From JBEKVE01 sp049514335 (lineage in GTDB: Bacteria; Actinomycetota; Acidimicrobiia; Acidimicrobiales; UBA8190), in NCBI GenBank assembly GCA_049514335.1, contig JBEKVE010000007.1, forward strand, positions 1 to 36,576: a stretch of 36,576 bases of DNA, written 5' to 3'. Below the pieces are notes generated by a model. That model worked only from the letters and a program-made list of their open reading frames with translations. It searched no databases and had not been told where the DNA came from. Position 1 is the first letter of the stretch; each line of letters starts with the position of its first letter. The position numbers and the translations under genes were made by a program. This document shows positions 29,918-36,576 of this stretch, piece after piece.

Positions 29918-31492
29918 TCACGAGCCCGAGTCGCTCGGTTCGTGCCACTGGCGCAGCTCGCGTGCCAGGAGGAGGTCGGCCTCCTTCGGCCCCCACGTCC
30001 CGGCCGGGTACTGCGACAGCGGGATGCCGTCCTGGCCCCATGCCTCGAGGAAGGGGTCGACGATCTCCCAGGCGCGTTCCACCTCGTCGGTGCGGATGAA
30101 CAAGGTGGCGTCGCCGATCATGACGTCGTGCAGGAGCCGCTCGTAGCCGCCGGCGGTGGTGCCGGGGAAGGCGTCGGCGTAGCTGAAGTTCATGTCCACC
30201 GAGCGCAGCCGGAACGCCTCGCCGGGGACCTTCGCCCCGAAAAGCAGGCACACTCCCTCGTCGGGCTGGATGCGCAGCTGCAAGAGGTTGGGCCGGAGGT
30301 CGCGCGTGAGGCGTCCTCCGAAGGCGAGGTGCGGGACGCGGTGGAACTGCAGCACCACCTCGGTGGCGCGGGCTGGCAGGCGCTTCCCGGTGCGGATATA
30401 GACCGGCACGCCGGCCCAGCGCCAGTTGTCGACCGCCAGGCGCATGGCCACGAAGGTCTCGGTGCGGCTGTGGGGATCGACGCCCTCCTCCTGGCGGTAG
30501 CCGACCACGGGATCGCCGTCGACGGTGCCGGCGGTGTACTGACCCCGCACCGAGTTGATGACGGCCTCGTTGGGGTCGGGGACCATCACCGCCCGCAGCA
30601 GCTTCACCTTCTCGTCGCGGATGCCCAGGGCGTCGACGGTGGCGGGAGGCTCCATGAGCGTGAGCGCCAGCACCTGCATGACGTGGTTCTGGACGATGTC
30701 GCGCAGCGCCCCGGCCGTCTCGTAGAACCCGCCCCGGTGCTCGACACCGAGCTTCTCCGCCACCGTTATCTGGATGTGGTCCACGTAGCGGCGATTCCAG
30801 ATGGGCTCGAACACGGCGTTGGCGAAGCGCAGCGCCAGCACGTTCTGGACCGTCTCCTTGCCCATGTAGTGGTCGATGCGGAAGATCTGGCTCTCGTCGA
30901 AGGCGCGGTGCAGGGTGTCGTCGAGGGCCCGGGCGCTTTCGAGGTCGCGCCCGAAGGGCTTCTCCACCACCAGGCGGGCGAAGGTGCCACCCGCGCCCGG
31001 TTGGTTGCAGCCGTGCGCGGCCAGCGCACCCGCCACGTCGCCGAACATCGACGGGATGGTGGCCAGGTAGTAGACCCGGTTGCCGGCCGTGCCGAGATCC
31101 CGGTCGGCCTCGCCCAGGACGTCGCGCAGGCGGTCGAAGGTGGGCTTCTCGGCGTACTCGCCGGCGACGTAGCGAAAACGTGACACGAGCGTGTGCCACT
31201 CGGCCCCGGCGAAGGGCACGGCGTCGAGGGCGGCCTGGCGGAACTGCTCGTCGGTCCACTGGGTGCGGGCCACGCCCACCACCGTGAACCCCTCCGGCAG
31301 CGCCCCGTGCTCGGCCAGGGCGGCGATGGCGGGCAGCAGCTTGCGCGACGCCAGGTCGCCCGAGGCACCGAAGACCACGAGCGCCAGTGGGGGAGGGGTC
31401 GACACCGAGTCGAGCTCGTGGGCGATGTCGGCCGCCGGCTCCTCGGCGTCGATGTCGTCGCCCTCGATGACGGCGGTGGTGTCGGGCGTCAT
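29918..31492 (-). CDS. zwf: glucose-6-phosphate 1-dehydrogenase
   Basis: Zwf oxidises glucose 6-phosphate to 6-phosphogluconolactone with NADP. The 524-residue protein has a nucleotide-binding VVFGASGDLASRKLLPAI, VVEKPFGRDLESA, the substrate site RIDHYMGKE, and PVYIRTGKRLP. An acidic N-terminal tail of about 36 residues precedes the Rossmann fold, which starts later than in most family members. ATG 31492 has no Shine-Dalgarno of its own; it overlaps, in an ATGA, the stop of a 25-codon ORF. It is the last gene of the tkt-tal-zwf operon. Gnd and the lactonase are not in the window. Confidence 0.95.
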   Translation of the reverse strand: MTPDTTAVIEGDDIDAEEPAADIAHELDSVSTPPPLALVVFGASGDLASRKLLPAIAALAEHGALPEGFTVVGVARTQWTDEQFRQAALDAVPFAGAEWHTLVSRFRYVAGEYAEKPTFDRLRDVLGEADRDLGTAGNRVYYLATIPSMFGDVAGALAAHGCNQPGAGGTFARLVVEKPFGRDLESARALDDTLHRAFDESQIFRIDHYMGKETVQNVLALRFANAVFEPIWNRRYVDHIQITVAEKLGVEHRGGFYETAGALRDIVQNHVMQVLALTLMEPPATVDALGIRDEKVKLLRAVMVPDPNEAVINSVRGQYTAGTVDGDPVVGYRQEEGVDPHSRTETFVAMRLAVDNWRWAGVPVYIRTGKRLPARATEVVLQFHRVPHLAFGGRLTRDLRPNLLQLRIQPDEGVCLLFGAKVPGEAFRLRSVDMNFSYADAFPGTTAGGYERLLHDVMIGDATLFIRTDEVERAWEIVDPFLEAWGQDGIPLSQYPAGTWGPKEADLLLARELRQWHEPSDSGS

Positions 31493-31566
31493 GCCGAGAC
31501 CGCCGCCGTGCGCCGCTTCGCCACGTCGGCGCGCATCGCTTCGCGCCCCACCATGCCGGTCTTCAT
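31489..31566 (-). CDS. 25-codon ORF coupled to zwf
   Basis: ATG 31566 is preceded by GGAGG at 4 nt, the best ribosome-binding site in the 235-bp gap between tal and zwf. The peptide begins MKTGMVGREAMRADVAKRR and is basic. Its TGA overlaps the zwf ATG by 4 nt, so ribosomes finishing here could start zwf. I find no family. It may be a genuine coupling ORF, since zwf itself lacks a site. Confidence 0.45.
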   Translation of the reverse strand: MKTGMVGREAMRADVAKRRTAAVSA

Positions 31567-31727
31567 GCCGCCTCCGTTTCCTCGCCCCCGGGGCGCTGCG
31601 CCGATGACCGGCGTCGGCCCGGGGAGTTGCTCACGCACTGTCGGCCACGTCCACGACGGCCACCCGTTGCACCACGGTGGGTTGCTCCACGGTGCGCGCC
31701 CATGCCGCCCAGGTCGGCCGCCGCGTC

Positions 31728-32858
31728 CTACTTGCGCGCCGACAGGGTGTTCGCCTTGTCGGACAGCGACTGCAGCAGCTCGTCGAAGGACTTGGCGAAG
31801 CTGGCCACTCCCTCGTCCTCGAGTGTGCGGGCCACATCGTCCATCGACACCCCCGCTGCCTCGATCCGGTCGAGGGCCCGCAGGGCCTCGTCGGGGTCGA
31901 CGTCCACGGTGCGCGCCGGCGTGCCGTGGTCGAGGAATGCGGCGACGGTGGCGTCGGGCATGGTGTTCACGGTGTCGGGCCCGATGAGGGTGTCGACGTA
32001 GGCCAGGTCGGGATAGGCGGGGTTCTTGGTGGAGGTCGACGCCCACAGGGGCCGCTGCACGGTCGCCCCCCGGGCCGCCAGCGCCTCCCAGCGCGGTCCG
32101 GTGAAGCGGTCGCGAAACAGGTGGTAGGCCCGTCGGGCCTGGGCCACCGCCGCGCTCCCGCGCAGCGCCAGCAGGGCGTCGGACCCGCCCGACGCCGCCT
32201 GGGCGGCGAGGACCTCGAGCCGACGGTCGACCTCGGTGTCGACGCGGCTCACGAAGAACGACGCCACGCTGCGCACCGGCGACAGGTCGGTGGCGCCTGT
32301 GGCCACGTAGTCCTCCAGGCCGCCGATGTAGGCCTCGATCACCTCGTCGTAGCGATCCAGGCTGAACAGCAGGGTGACGTTGATGCTGCGGCCCTCGCCG
32401 ATCATGGTGCGGATGGCGGGCACGCCCTCGGCCGTGGCCGGGATCTTGACGTGCAGGTTGGGCGCTGCCACCAGCTCGTGGAAATGGCGGGCCGCTGCCA
32501 CCGTCCCCGCCGTGTCGTGCGCCAGGCCGGGGGCCACCTCGAGCGAGACGTAGCCGTCGATGCCGCCGGACGCGTCGTGCACCGGCCGGAGGATGGCGAG
32601 CGCATCACGGATGTCGGTGACCACCATCTCCCAGTAGGCCTCCTCGATGGTGTGCAAGGTCAGGAGGTCGGCGAACTGGGCGTCGTAATCGTCCTCGGAC
32701 TCGATGGCCTTGGCGAAGATGGTGGGGTTGGAGGTCACGCCCCGGATGCCCTCCTCCACCAGCTCGGCCAGCTTCCCGCCGTGCAGGTAATCGCGGCGCA
32801 GGTTGTCGAGCCACGGGCTCTGGCCCTGCAATTCGTAGAGGTCGTGCAGTCTCGTCAT
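31728..32858 (-). CDS. tal: transaldolase
   Basis: Transaldolase transfers a dihydroxyacetone unit between sedoheptulose 7-phosphate and glyceraldehyde 3-phosphate. The 376-residue length and sequence match the long actinobacterial class: LDNLRRDYLHGGKLAELVEEGIRGVTSNPTIFAKAI, LHVKIPAT with the Schiff-base Lys, INVTLLFSLDRY, WASTSTKNP and TVNTMPDATVAAFLDHG. ATG 32858 follows a GGAAGGGG by 5 nt. It lies 139 bp after tkt in the same orientation and is followed by the zwf unit. A small hairpin (TGCTC-CGA-GAGCA on the minus strand, near 32960-32972) lies in the tkt-tal gap. Confidence 0.95.
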   Translation of the reverse strand: MTRLHDLYELQGQSPWLDNLRRDYLHGGKLAELVEEGIRGVTSNPTIFAKAIESEDDYDAQFADLLTLHTIEEAYWEMVVTDIRDALAILRPVHDASGGIDGYVSLEVAPGLAHDTAGTVAAARHFHELVAAPNLHVKIPATAEGVPAIRTMIGEGRSINVTLLFSLDRYDEVIEAYIGGLEDYVATGATDLSPVRSVASFFVSRVDTEVDRRLEVLAAQAASGGSDALLALRGSAAVAQARRAYHLFRDRFTGPRWEALAARGATVQRPLWASTSTKNPAYPDLAYVDTLIGPDTVNTMPDATVAAFLDHGTPARTVDVDPDEALRALDRIEAAGVSMDDVARTLEDEGVASFAKSFDELLQSLSDKANTLSARK

Positions 32859-32997
32859 GTGGTCCCCTTCCTGCCGGGTGGGGTCCCGGTACGGGCGGTC
32901 GTGCGGGCGGTGGTGCGGTGAGGTGGTGGGTGCAGGCGGCGGTCGATCGGTGGGCGTGGTGCTCTCGGAGCAGTGCCGCGGTGGCCCCGAACCGCCC

Positions 32998-34992
32998 TCA
33001 GGGCCGTGGCGCGGCGGCGCGTTCGAGCAGGTCGCGGGCCCGCTCGACCACGTTGCCGGGTGTGTAGCCGAGATGCTCGAGCACCACCTTTCCCGGTGCC
33101 GACGCCCCGAATCGGTCGATTGCCACCACGTCGTCGGCGTAGCGCTCCCACCCGAAGGACGCGGCGGCCTCGACGGCCAGGCGGGGAATGCCCACGCCGA
33201 GCACCTCCGCCTGGTAGGCGTCGCTCTGCCGGGCGAAGAGGTCCCACGAGGGCAGCGACACCACGCGGGCGCGCCGGGGGGCAGTGCCGTCCTCGGCCAG
33301 GAGTCGGGCCGCCTCGACGCACAGCGACACCTCGGAGCCGGTACCGATGAGCACGATGTCGGGATCGCCGTCCGTGGGCACCAGGACGTATCCGCCGTGG
33401 GCCACGCCGTCGGCGGCTCCGGCCGTGCCCTCGAGCACCGGGATGGACTGGCGCGTCAGCACCAGGGCCTGGGGTCCGTCTCCGTCGACGGCCAGGCGGA
33501 AGGCGTGGGCGCACTCGTTGGCGTCGGCGGGGCGGATGACGCGCAGCCCCGGCATGGCCCGCAGCGAGGCGAGCTGCTCGATGGGCTGATGGGTGGGGCC
33601 GTCCTCGCCCAACCCGACCGAGTCGTGGGTCCACGAGTAGATGACGTGCGTGTGCGACAGGGCGGCCAGGCGAACAGAGGGCCGCATGTAGTCGCTGAAG
33701 TTGAAGAACGTCCCGCCCACGGGCAGCACGCCCCCGTGGCGGGCCATGCCGTTCATGGCCGCGCCCATGCCGTGCTCGCGGATCCCGTAGTGCACCTGGG
33801 ACCCTTCGGGGTGCTCGGCCGACTGCGTGACACCGTTTTCGAGCTTCACGCCCGTGTTGCCGGTCAGGTCCCCCGACCCCGGCAGCAGCCCGGGAATGAG
33901 CTCGACGGTGGCGTTGATGCAGTGGTTGAGGGCCTCGCGCGTGGCCATGGACGTCCCGGCCTCGAACGTGGGGAGCTTCTGGGCCCAACCCTCGAGCCCG
34001 CCGCCACGCTGGCTCGCCTCCCAGCGCGCCTTGTCCCCGCCCCATGCGTCGAAGCGTGCCTGCCACGACCGGCGCAGGCCCCGGTTGCGCTCCATGGCGC
34101 TGCGGTAGAAGGCGACGACGTCGTCGGGCACCCAGAACTGCTCGTCCGGAGGCAGGCCCAGGATGGCCTTGGTCTCGCGGACCTCCTCCTCTCCGAGCGG
34201 ACTGCCGTGGGCATCGGCGGTGTCGGTCTTGTGGGGAGAGGGCCAGCCGATGTGGCTGCGCAACGTGATCATCGACGGCCGGTCCTCGACCGCCATGGCC
34301 CGTCGGAGGGCGGCCTCGAGGGCGTCGGTGTCGTTGGCAACCTCGCCGATGTTCTCGGCGTGCCACCCGTAGGCCTCGAAGCGGCCCACGACGTCGTCGG
34401 AGTACGACAGGTTGGTGTTGCCGTCGATGGTGATGTGATTGTCGTCGTAGACGTAGACGAGGCGTCCCAACCCGAGGTGGCCGGCCAGCGACGCCGCCTC
34501 GTTGCTGAGACCTTCCATGAGGTCGCCGTCGGAGCACAGGACGAAGGTGTGATGGTCGACGAGCTCGGGCCCGAAGCGGGCCCGCAGCCAGCGTTCGGCG
34601 ATGCCCATCCCCACGCCGTTGCCGAAGCCCTGGGAGAGCGGGCCGGTGGTGACCTCGACGCCCGTCGTCAGCTGTACCTCGGGGTGGCCCGGTGTCTTGC
34701 TTCCCCACTGCCGGAACTGGCGGATGTCATCGAGGGTGAGCCCGTAGCCAGTCAGGAAGAGCATGGAGTACAGCAGGATCGAGGCGTGGCCGTTGGACAA
34801 GACGAAGCGATCGCGGTCGGGCCACGACGGGTCTTCGGGATCGTGCTGCATGACGCGCGTGAACAGCACATGCGCCAGGGGGGCGAGCGCCATGGCCGTC
34901 CCCGGATGGCCCGAGTTGGCCTTCTGGGGGGCGTCCATGGCGAGGCCTCGGATCACGTTGATGCCGAGCTGCTCGATCGGAGCGTCGCTCAC
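32998..34992 (-). CDS. tkt: transketolase
   Basis: Transketolase moves two-carbon units in the pentose-phosphate pathway using thiamine diphosphate. The 664-residue protein has AMDAPQKANSGHPGTAMALAP, GPLSQGFGNGVGMGIAERW, the cofactor-binding region around CSDGDLMEGLSNEAASLAGH, and the second domain with FFNFSDYMRP, HDSVGLGEDGPTHQPIEQLA and RPADANE. GTG 34992 is supported by TAGGTT 7 nt upstream; longer frames reach back through the FIST gene. It is the first gene of tkt-tal-zwf. Its cofactor links it to the thi operon of the same window. Confidence 0.96.
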   Translation of the reverse strand: MSDAPIEQLGINVIRGLAMDAPQKANSGHPGTAMALAPLAHVLFTRVMQHDPEDPSWPDRDRFVLSNGHASILLYSMLFLTGYGLTLDDIRQFRQWGSKTPGHPEVQLTTGVEVTTGPLSQGFGNGVGMGIAERWLRARFGPELVDHHTFVLCSDGDLMEGLSNEAASLAGHLGLGRLVYVYDDNHITIDGNTNLSYSDDVVGRFEAYGWHAENIGEVANDTDALEAALRRAMAVEDRPSMITLRSHIGWPSPHKTDTADAHGSPLGEEEVRETKAILGLPPDEQFWVPDDVVAFYRSAMERNRGLRRSWQARFDAWGGDKARWEASQRGGGLEGWAQKLPTFEAGTSMATREALNHCINATVELIPGLLPGSGDLTGNTGVKLENGVTQSAEHPEGSQVHYGIREHGMGAAMNGMARHGGVLPVGGTFFNFSDYMRPSVRLAALSHTHVIYSWTHDSVGLGEDGPTHQPIEQLASLRAMPGLRVIRPADANECAHAFRLAVDGDGPQALVLTRQSIPVLEGTAGAADGVAHGGYVLVPTDGDPDIVLIGTGSEVSLCVEAARLLAEDGTAPRRARVVSLPSWDLFARQSDAYQAEVLGVGIPRLAVEAAASFGWERYADDVVAIDRFGASAPGKVVLEHLGYTPGNVVERARDLLERAAAPRP

Positions 34993-34999
34993 GAGGGAG

Positions 35000-35005
35000 A
35001 ACCTA
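35000..35005 (-). promoter_or_regulatory. -10 element for tkt, leaderless
   Basis: On the minus strand TAGGTT is followed after 7 nt by GTG 34992. It lies 19 nt past the stop of the FIST gene. Confidence 0.5.
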
Positions 35006-35023
35006 CCCGTTCCCCCGCCCGCG

Positions 35024-36220
35024 TCACCGCGCCACCCCGGGGTCGGTGTGAGGACCCGGGTCCCGGGGGGAGGGGTCGCGCAGCAGCGCCACCGATGCGG
35101 TGAACCCGTGGAGGAAGTTCCTGCCCCCGACGGGCCCGATCTCCCCGGCGGCGAAGAAGCCGGCCATGGGGACCGGCCCGAGCGCGTCGGCCAGCGCGCC
35201 GACGTCGTGGTGGGGCGTGCCGAAGAGCCGGGTTCCCCGGCCGTTGCAGGTGAAGACGAGCGCAGCATCGGCCGAGCGCGGGGCCAGGAGCGTGCGCAGG
35301 TCCTCGTCGGCCGTGGCGGCGTCGCGCAGGTGGAACTGCACCGTCGTGCCCACCGGGACCACGTCGGTCACGGCCAGGGCGCCGGTGGCCCTGTCCACGC
35401 CGATGACGTTGCGCACCAGGAAGTCGCCCCGGTCGAAGTGCTCCTTGTGCTCGTTTATGACCCGGCCGATGTGCAGGCCCCCGCGCTGGAGCAGCACCGC
35501 CTCGTCGACGCTGAGCGACTGGCGGGCCTGGGCCAGGAGCTGGTCGAGGGCGGGCTGGCCGGCGAGCTCGTGGACCAGGGTGTGCTCGGCCTTGGTCACC
35601 ACCACCGGGTGGCCGAAAGGCCGGCACCCCTGCGACACCACGGTCGCCACCTCGGAGCCGGGACCGAGCAGGACCCCCACGGCCCCGCTCACCCGTACGG
35701 CGGTGCCGAGCGCCAGGCGGTTGCCACCCGGGCCCCGGGCGGCCGAGGCCATGCCGCCGGTCACCGGCAGTCCGGGGTGGTGCTCCTCGAGCCACGTCAG
35801 GAAGGCCTCGACGGGGAAGCTGTAGGGATCGGCCACGAGGACGAGCGCCTGGGGCTCGAAGGGCACCGAGCGGGGCCAGCCGGCCAGGGCGAGACCGCCG
35901 CCGTCGTCGGTGGCGGCGGCTTCGAGGGCAAGGGGGACGAGGGGGCCGGTGTGGCCGGCGAAGAGGGTGACCGCCGCACCGTGCTCCACTTCGCGGTGGG
36001 GTCCGAGCACCGATTCCGCCGCGCAGCCGATCGACACCAGAGGATGCAGCACCTCCTGCACCGTGCGCATGGCGTCCTCGAGCGCCCCGGCGTGCGGGGG
36101 AGTGACGAACACCGTGGCCAGATCGGGGCGGTCTCCGATCCGCTCGAGCACCTCGCCCGTGACCTCGCCCACGGCGTGGGCGGTGAGCGGGTGCTCGCTC
36201 ATGGCAGCCGCAAAGGGCAT
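35024..36220 (-). CDS. FIST-domain protein
   Basis: The 398-residue protein has a FIST N-terminal part (FVTPPHAGALEDAMRTVQEVLHPLVSIGCAAESVLG, GLPVTGGMASAARGPGG) and a FIST C-terminal part (EHFDRGDFLVRNVIGVDRATGALAV, VFTCNGRGTRLFGTPHHDV, GFFAAGEIGPVGGRNFLHGFTASVALL). FIST domains are found in signal-transduction proteins and are thought to sense small ligands, possibly amino acids. No kinase or cyclase domain is attached. ATG 36220 is chosen from the -10 TAGGGT 8 nt upstream; an in-frame GTG 36223 is possible. It lies 38 bp after nagA. Confidence 0.82.
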   Translation of the reverse strand: MPFAAAMSEHPLTAHAVGEVTGEVLERIGDRPDLATVFVTPPHAGALEDAMRTVQEVLHPLVSIGCAAESVLGPHREVEHGAAVTLFAGHTGPLVPLALEAAATDDGGGLALAGWPRSVPFEPQALVLVADPYSFPVEAFLTWLEEHHPGLPVTGGMASAARGPGGNRLALGTAVRVSGAVGVLLGPGSEVATVVSQGCRPFGHPVVVTKAEHTLVHELAGQPALDQLLAQARQSLSVDEAVLLQRGGLHIGRVINEHKEHFDRGDFLVRNVIGVDRATGALAVTDVVPVGTTVQFHLRDAATADEDLRTLLAPRSADAALVFTCNGRGTRLFGTPHHDVGALADALGPVPMAGFFAAGEIGPVGGRNFLHGFTASVALLRDPSPRDPGPHTDPGVAR

Positions 36221-36228
36221 CACCGGCG

Positions 36229-36234
36229 ACCCTA
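36229..36234 (-). promoter_or_regulatory. -10 element for the FIST gene, near-leaderless
   Basis: On the minus strand TAGGGT lies 8 nt before ATG 36220, the same hexamer and spacing as at gcvH. Confidence 0.45.
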
Positions 36235-36258
36235 TCGCCGCCTCACGACGTCGCCACC

Positions 36259-36576
36259 TCAGCGCGGCCAGGCCCGCCTTCCGGCCACCCACACCGATGC
36301 CACCCGCCATGCGCCGTCGCCGTGGCGCGCCAGCGCGGTCATGTCCGCCCGGAGCCCGACGGCGATCACGCCCCGGTCGTGCAGACCGAGCAGACGGGCG
36401 GGCGTGGTGCTGGCCGAGCGGATGGCACCGGCGAGTTCGGCAGCGCCGATCCGCACCACGTTGGACACGGCGTTCTCCATCGTGAGTACCGAACCCGCCA
36501 ACGTGCCGTCGGCCAGGCGCGGCGGCCCGGAGGCCGCGGCGCCGGCGGGCACGGCGACGGTGTCGGTGACGAGCGC
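36259..36576 (-). CDS. nagA: N-acetylglucosamine-6-phosphate deacetylase, C-terminal part
   Basis: The frame is open to the end of the window, so the gene starts beyond it. The visible 105 residues match the NagA C-terminus: ALVTDTVAVPAG (with the catalytic Asp of the amidohydrolase fold), LADGTLAGSVLTMENAVSNVV, and the end GLRADMTALARHGDGAWRVASVWVAGR. NagA removes the acetyl group from GlcNAc-6-phosphate in amino-sugar recycling. The family is confident; completeness upstream cannot be checked. Confidence 0.85.
   Translation of the reverse strand, partial: ALVTDTVAVPAGAAASGPPRLADGTLAGSVLTMENAVSNVVRIGAAELAGAIRSASTTPARLLGLHDRGVIAVGLRADMTALARHGDGAWRVASVWVAGRRAWPR

Noticed and set aside
27662..31183. 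Plus-strand ORF of 1173 codons over fbiC and zwf
   Set aside because: It is antisense to two well-recognised enzymes and has no recognisable domain.
31565..31703. A 45-codon ORF between tal and the 25-codon ORF
   Set aside because: It is Gly/Arg-rich, has no ribosome site or -10, and its ATGA overlap is the only support.
1..36576. Prophage, transposon or defence island
   Set aside because: No integrase, transposase, toxin, nuclease cluster or att-like repeat was recognised. The content is core metabolism.

Overview
This is a very GC-rich chromosomal segment of an actinobacterium. The order gcvH - garA-like FHA gene - ftsR-like MerR gene - DUF151 nuclease gene matches the Mycobacterium tuberculosis Rv1826-Rv1829 neighbourhood. 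Coenzyme F420 genes (a fused FO synthase and an Rv1155-like PPOX protein), an Rv0577-like VOC protein, DUF4232 and HAAS-type proteins, and many apparently leaderless starts all fit Actinomycetota. My best guess for the class is Acidimicrobiia or a close relative, but that is inference. I see no phage, transposase, CRISPR array, tRNA or rRNA. The genes look like core metabolism rather than an accessory island.

Layout. 1-449: 3' end of a phosphomannomutase-type gene. 531-3705 (+): gcvH, garA, ftsR, hpt, DUF151 nuclease. 3770-4447 (+): DUF4232 lipoprotein. 4460-5458 (-) and 5527-7062 (+): a divergent pair, an AcuI/YhdH-type reductase and a GT87-like membrane protein. 7138-7872 (-): single-pass membrane protein. 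7873-8170: non-coding, with a promoter, stem-loops and a strong terminator hairpin (candidate small RNA). 8171-11312 (-): thiO-thiS-thiG-thiD operon. 11451-17612 (+): gltB-gltD glutamate synthase. 17658-18515 (+): membrane protein with seven VQAPP repeats, ending in a 27-bp DNA repeat. 18663-19459 (+): a 36-codon ORF coupled to a HAAS-type membrane protein. 19519-20652 (+): SQR/NDH-2-like flavoprotein. 20654-21439 (-): two-domain VOC protein. 21884-22858 (-): phosphotriesterase-like lactonase. 22958-23365 (-): F420-type PPOX protein. 23447-25375 (+): fatty acyl-CoA ligase and a small helical protein. 25473-26366 (+): secreted SGNH esterase. 26454-29824 (-): FO synthase fbiC and a LOG-family protein. 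29918-34992 (-): tkt-tal-zwf pentose-phosphate operon. 35024-36220 (-): FIST-domain protein. 36259-36576 (-): C-terminal part of nagA.

How the genes connect. GarA-type proteins are known to switch carbon flow between 2-oxoglutarate oxidation and glutamate synthesis, and glutamate synthase lies about 10 kb away. ThiO, ThiS, ThiG and ThiD make and phosphorylate parts of thiamine. tkt, tal and zwf cover both branches of the pentose-phosphate pathway. fbiC makes the F420 chromophore that a PPOX protein of the Rv1155 type may use.

The most distinctive signal is in gene starts. Twelve starts have a TANNNT hexamer 6-8 nt upstream, the leaderless-mRNA signature, and this decides several start codons. 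In addition, several very short ORFs end in GTGA or ATGA overlaps with the next gene (before thiO, the HAAS gene, the 78-residue protein and zwf). These, the candidate small RNA at 8019-8160 and the repeat-bearing membrane protein are the best leads. I did not find a clear new multi-gene defence or metabolic system.
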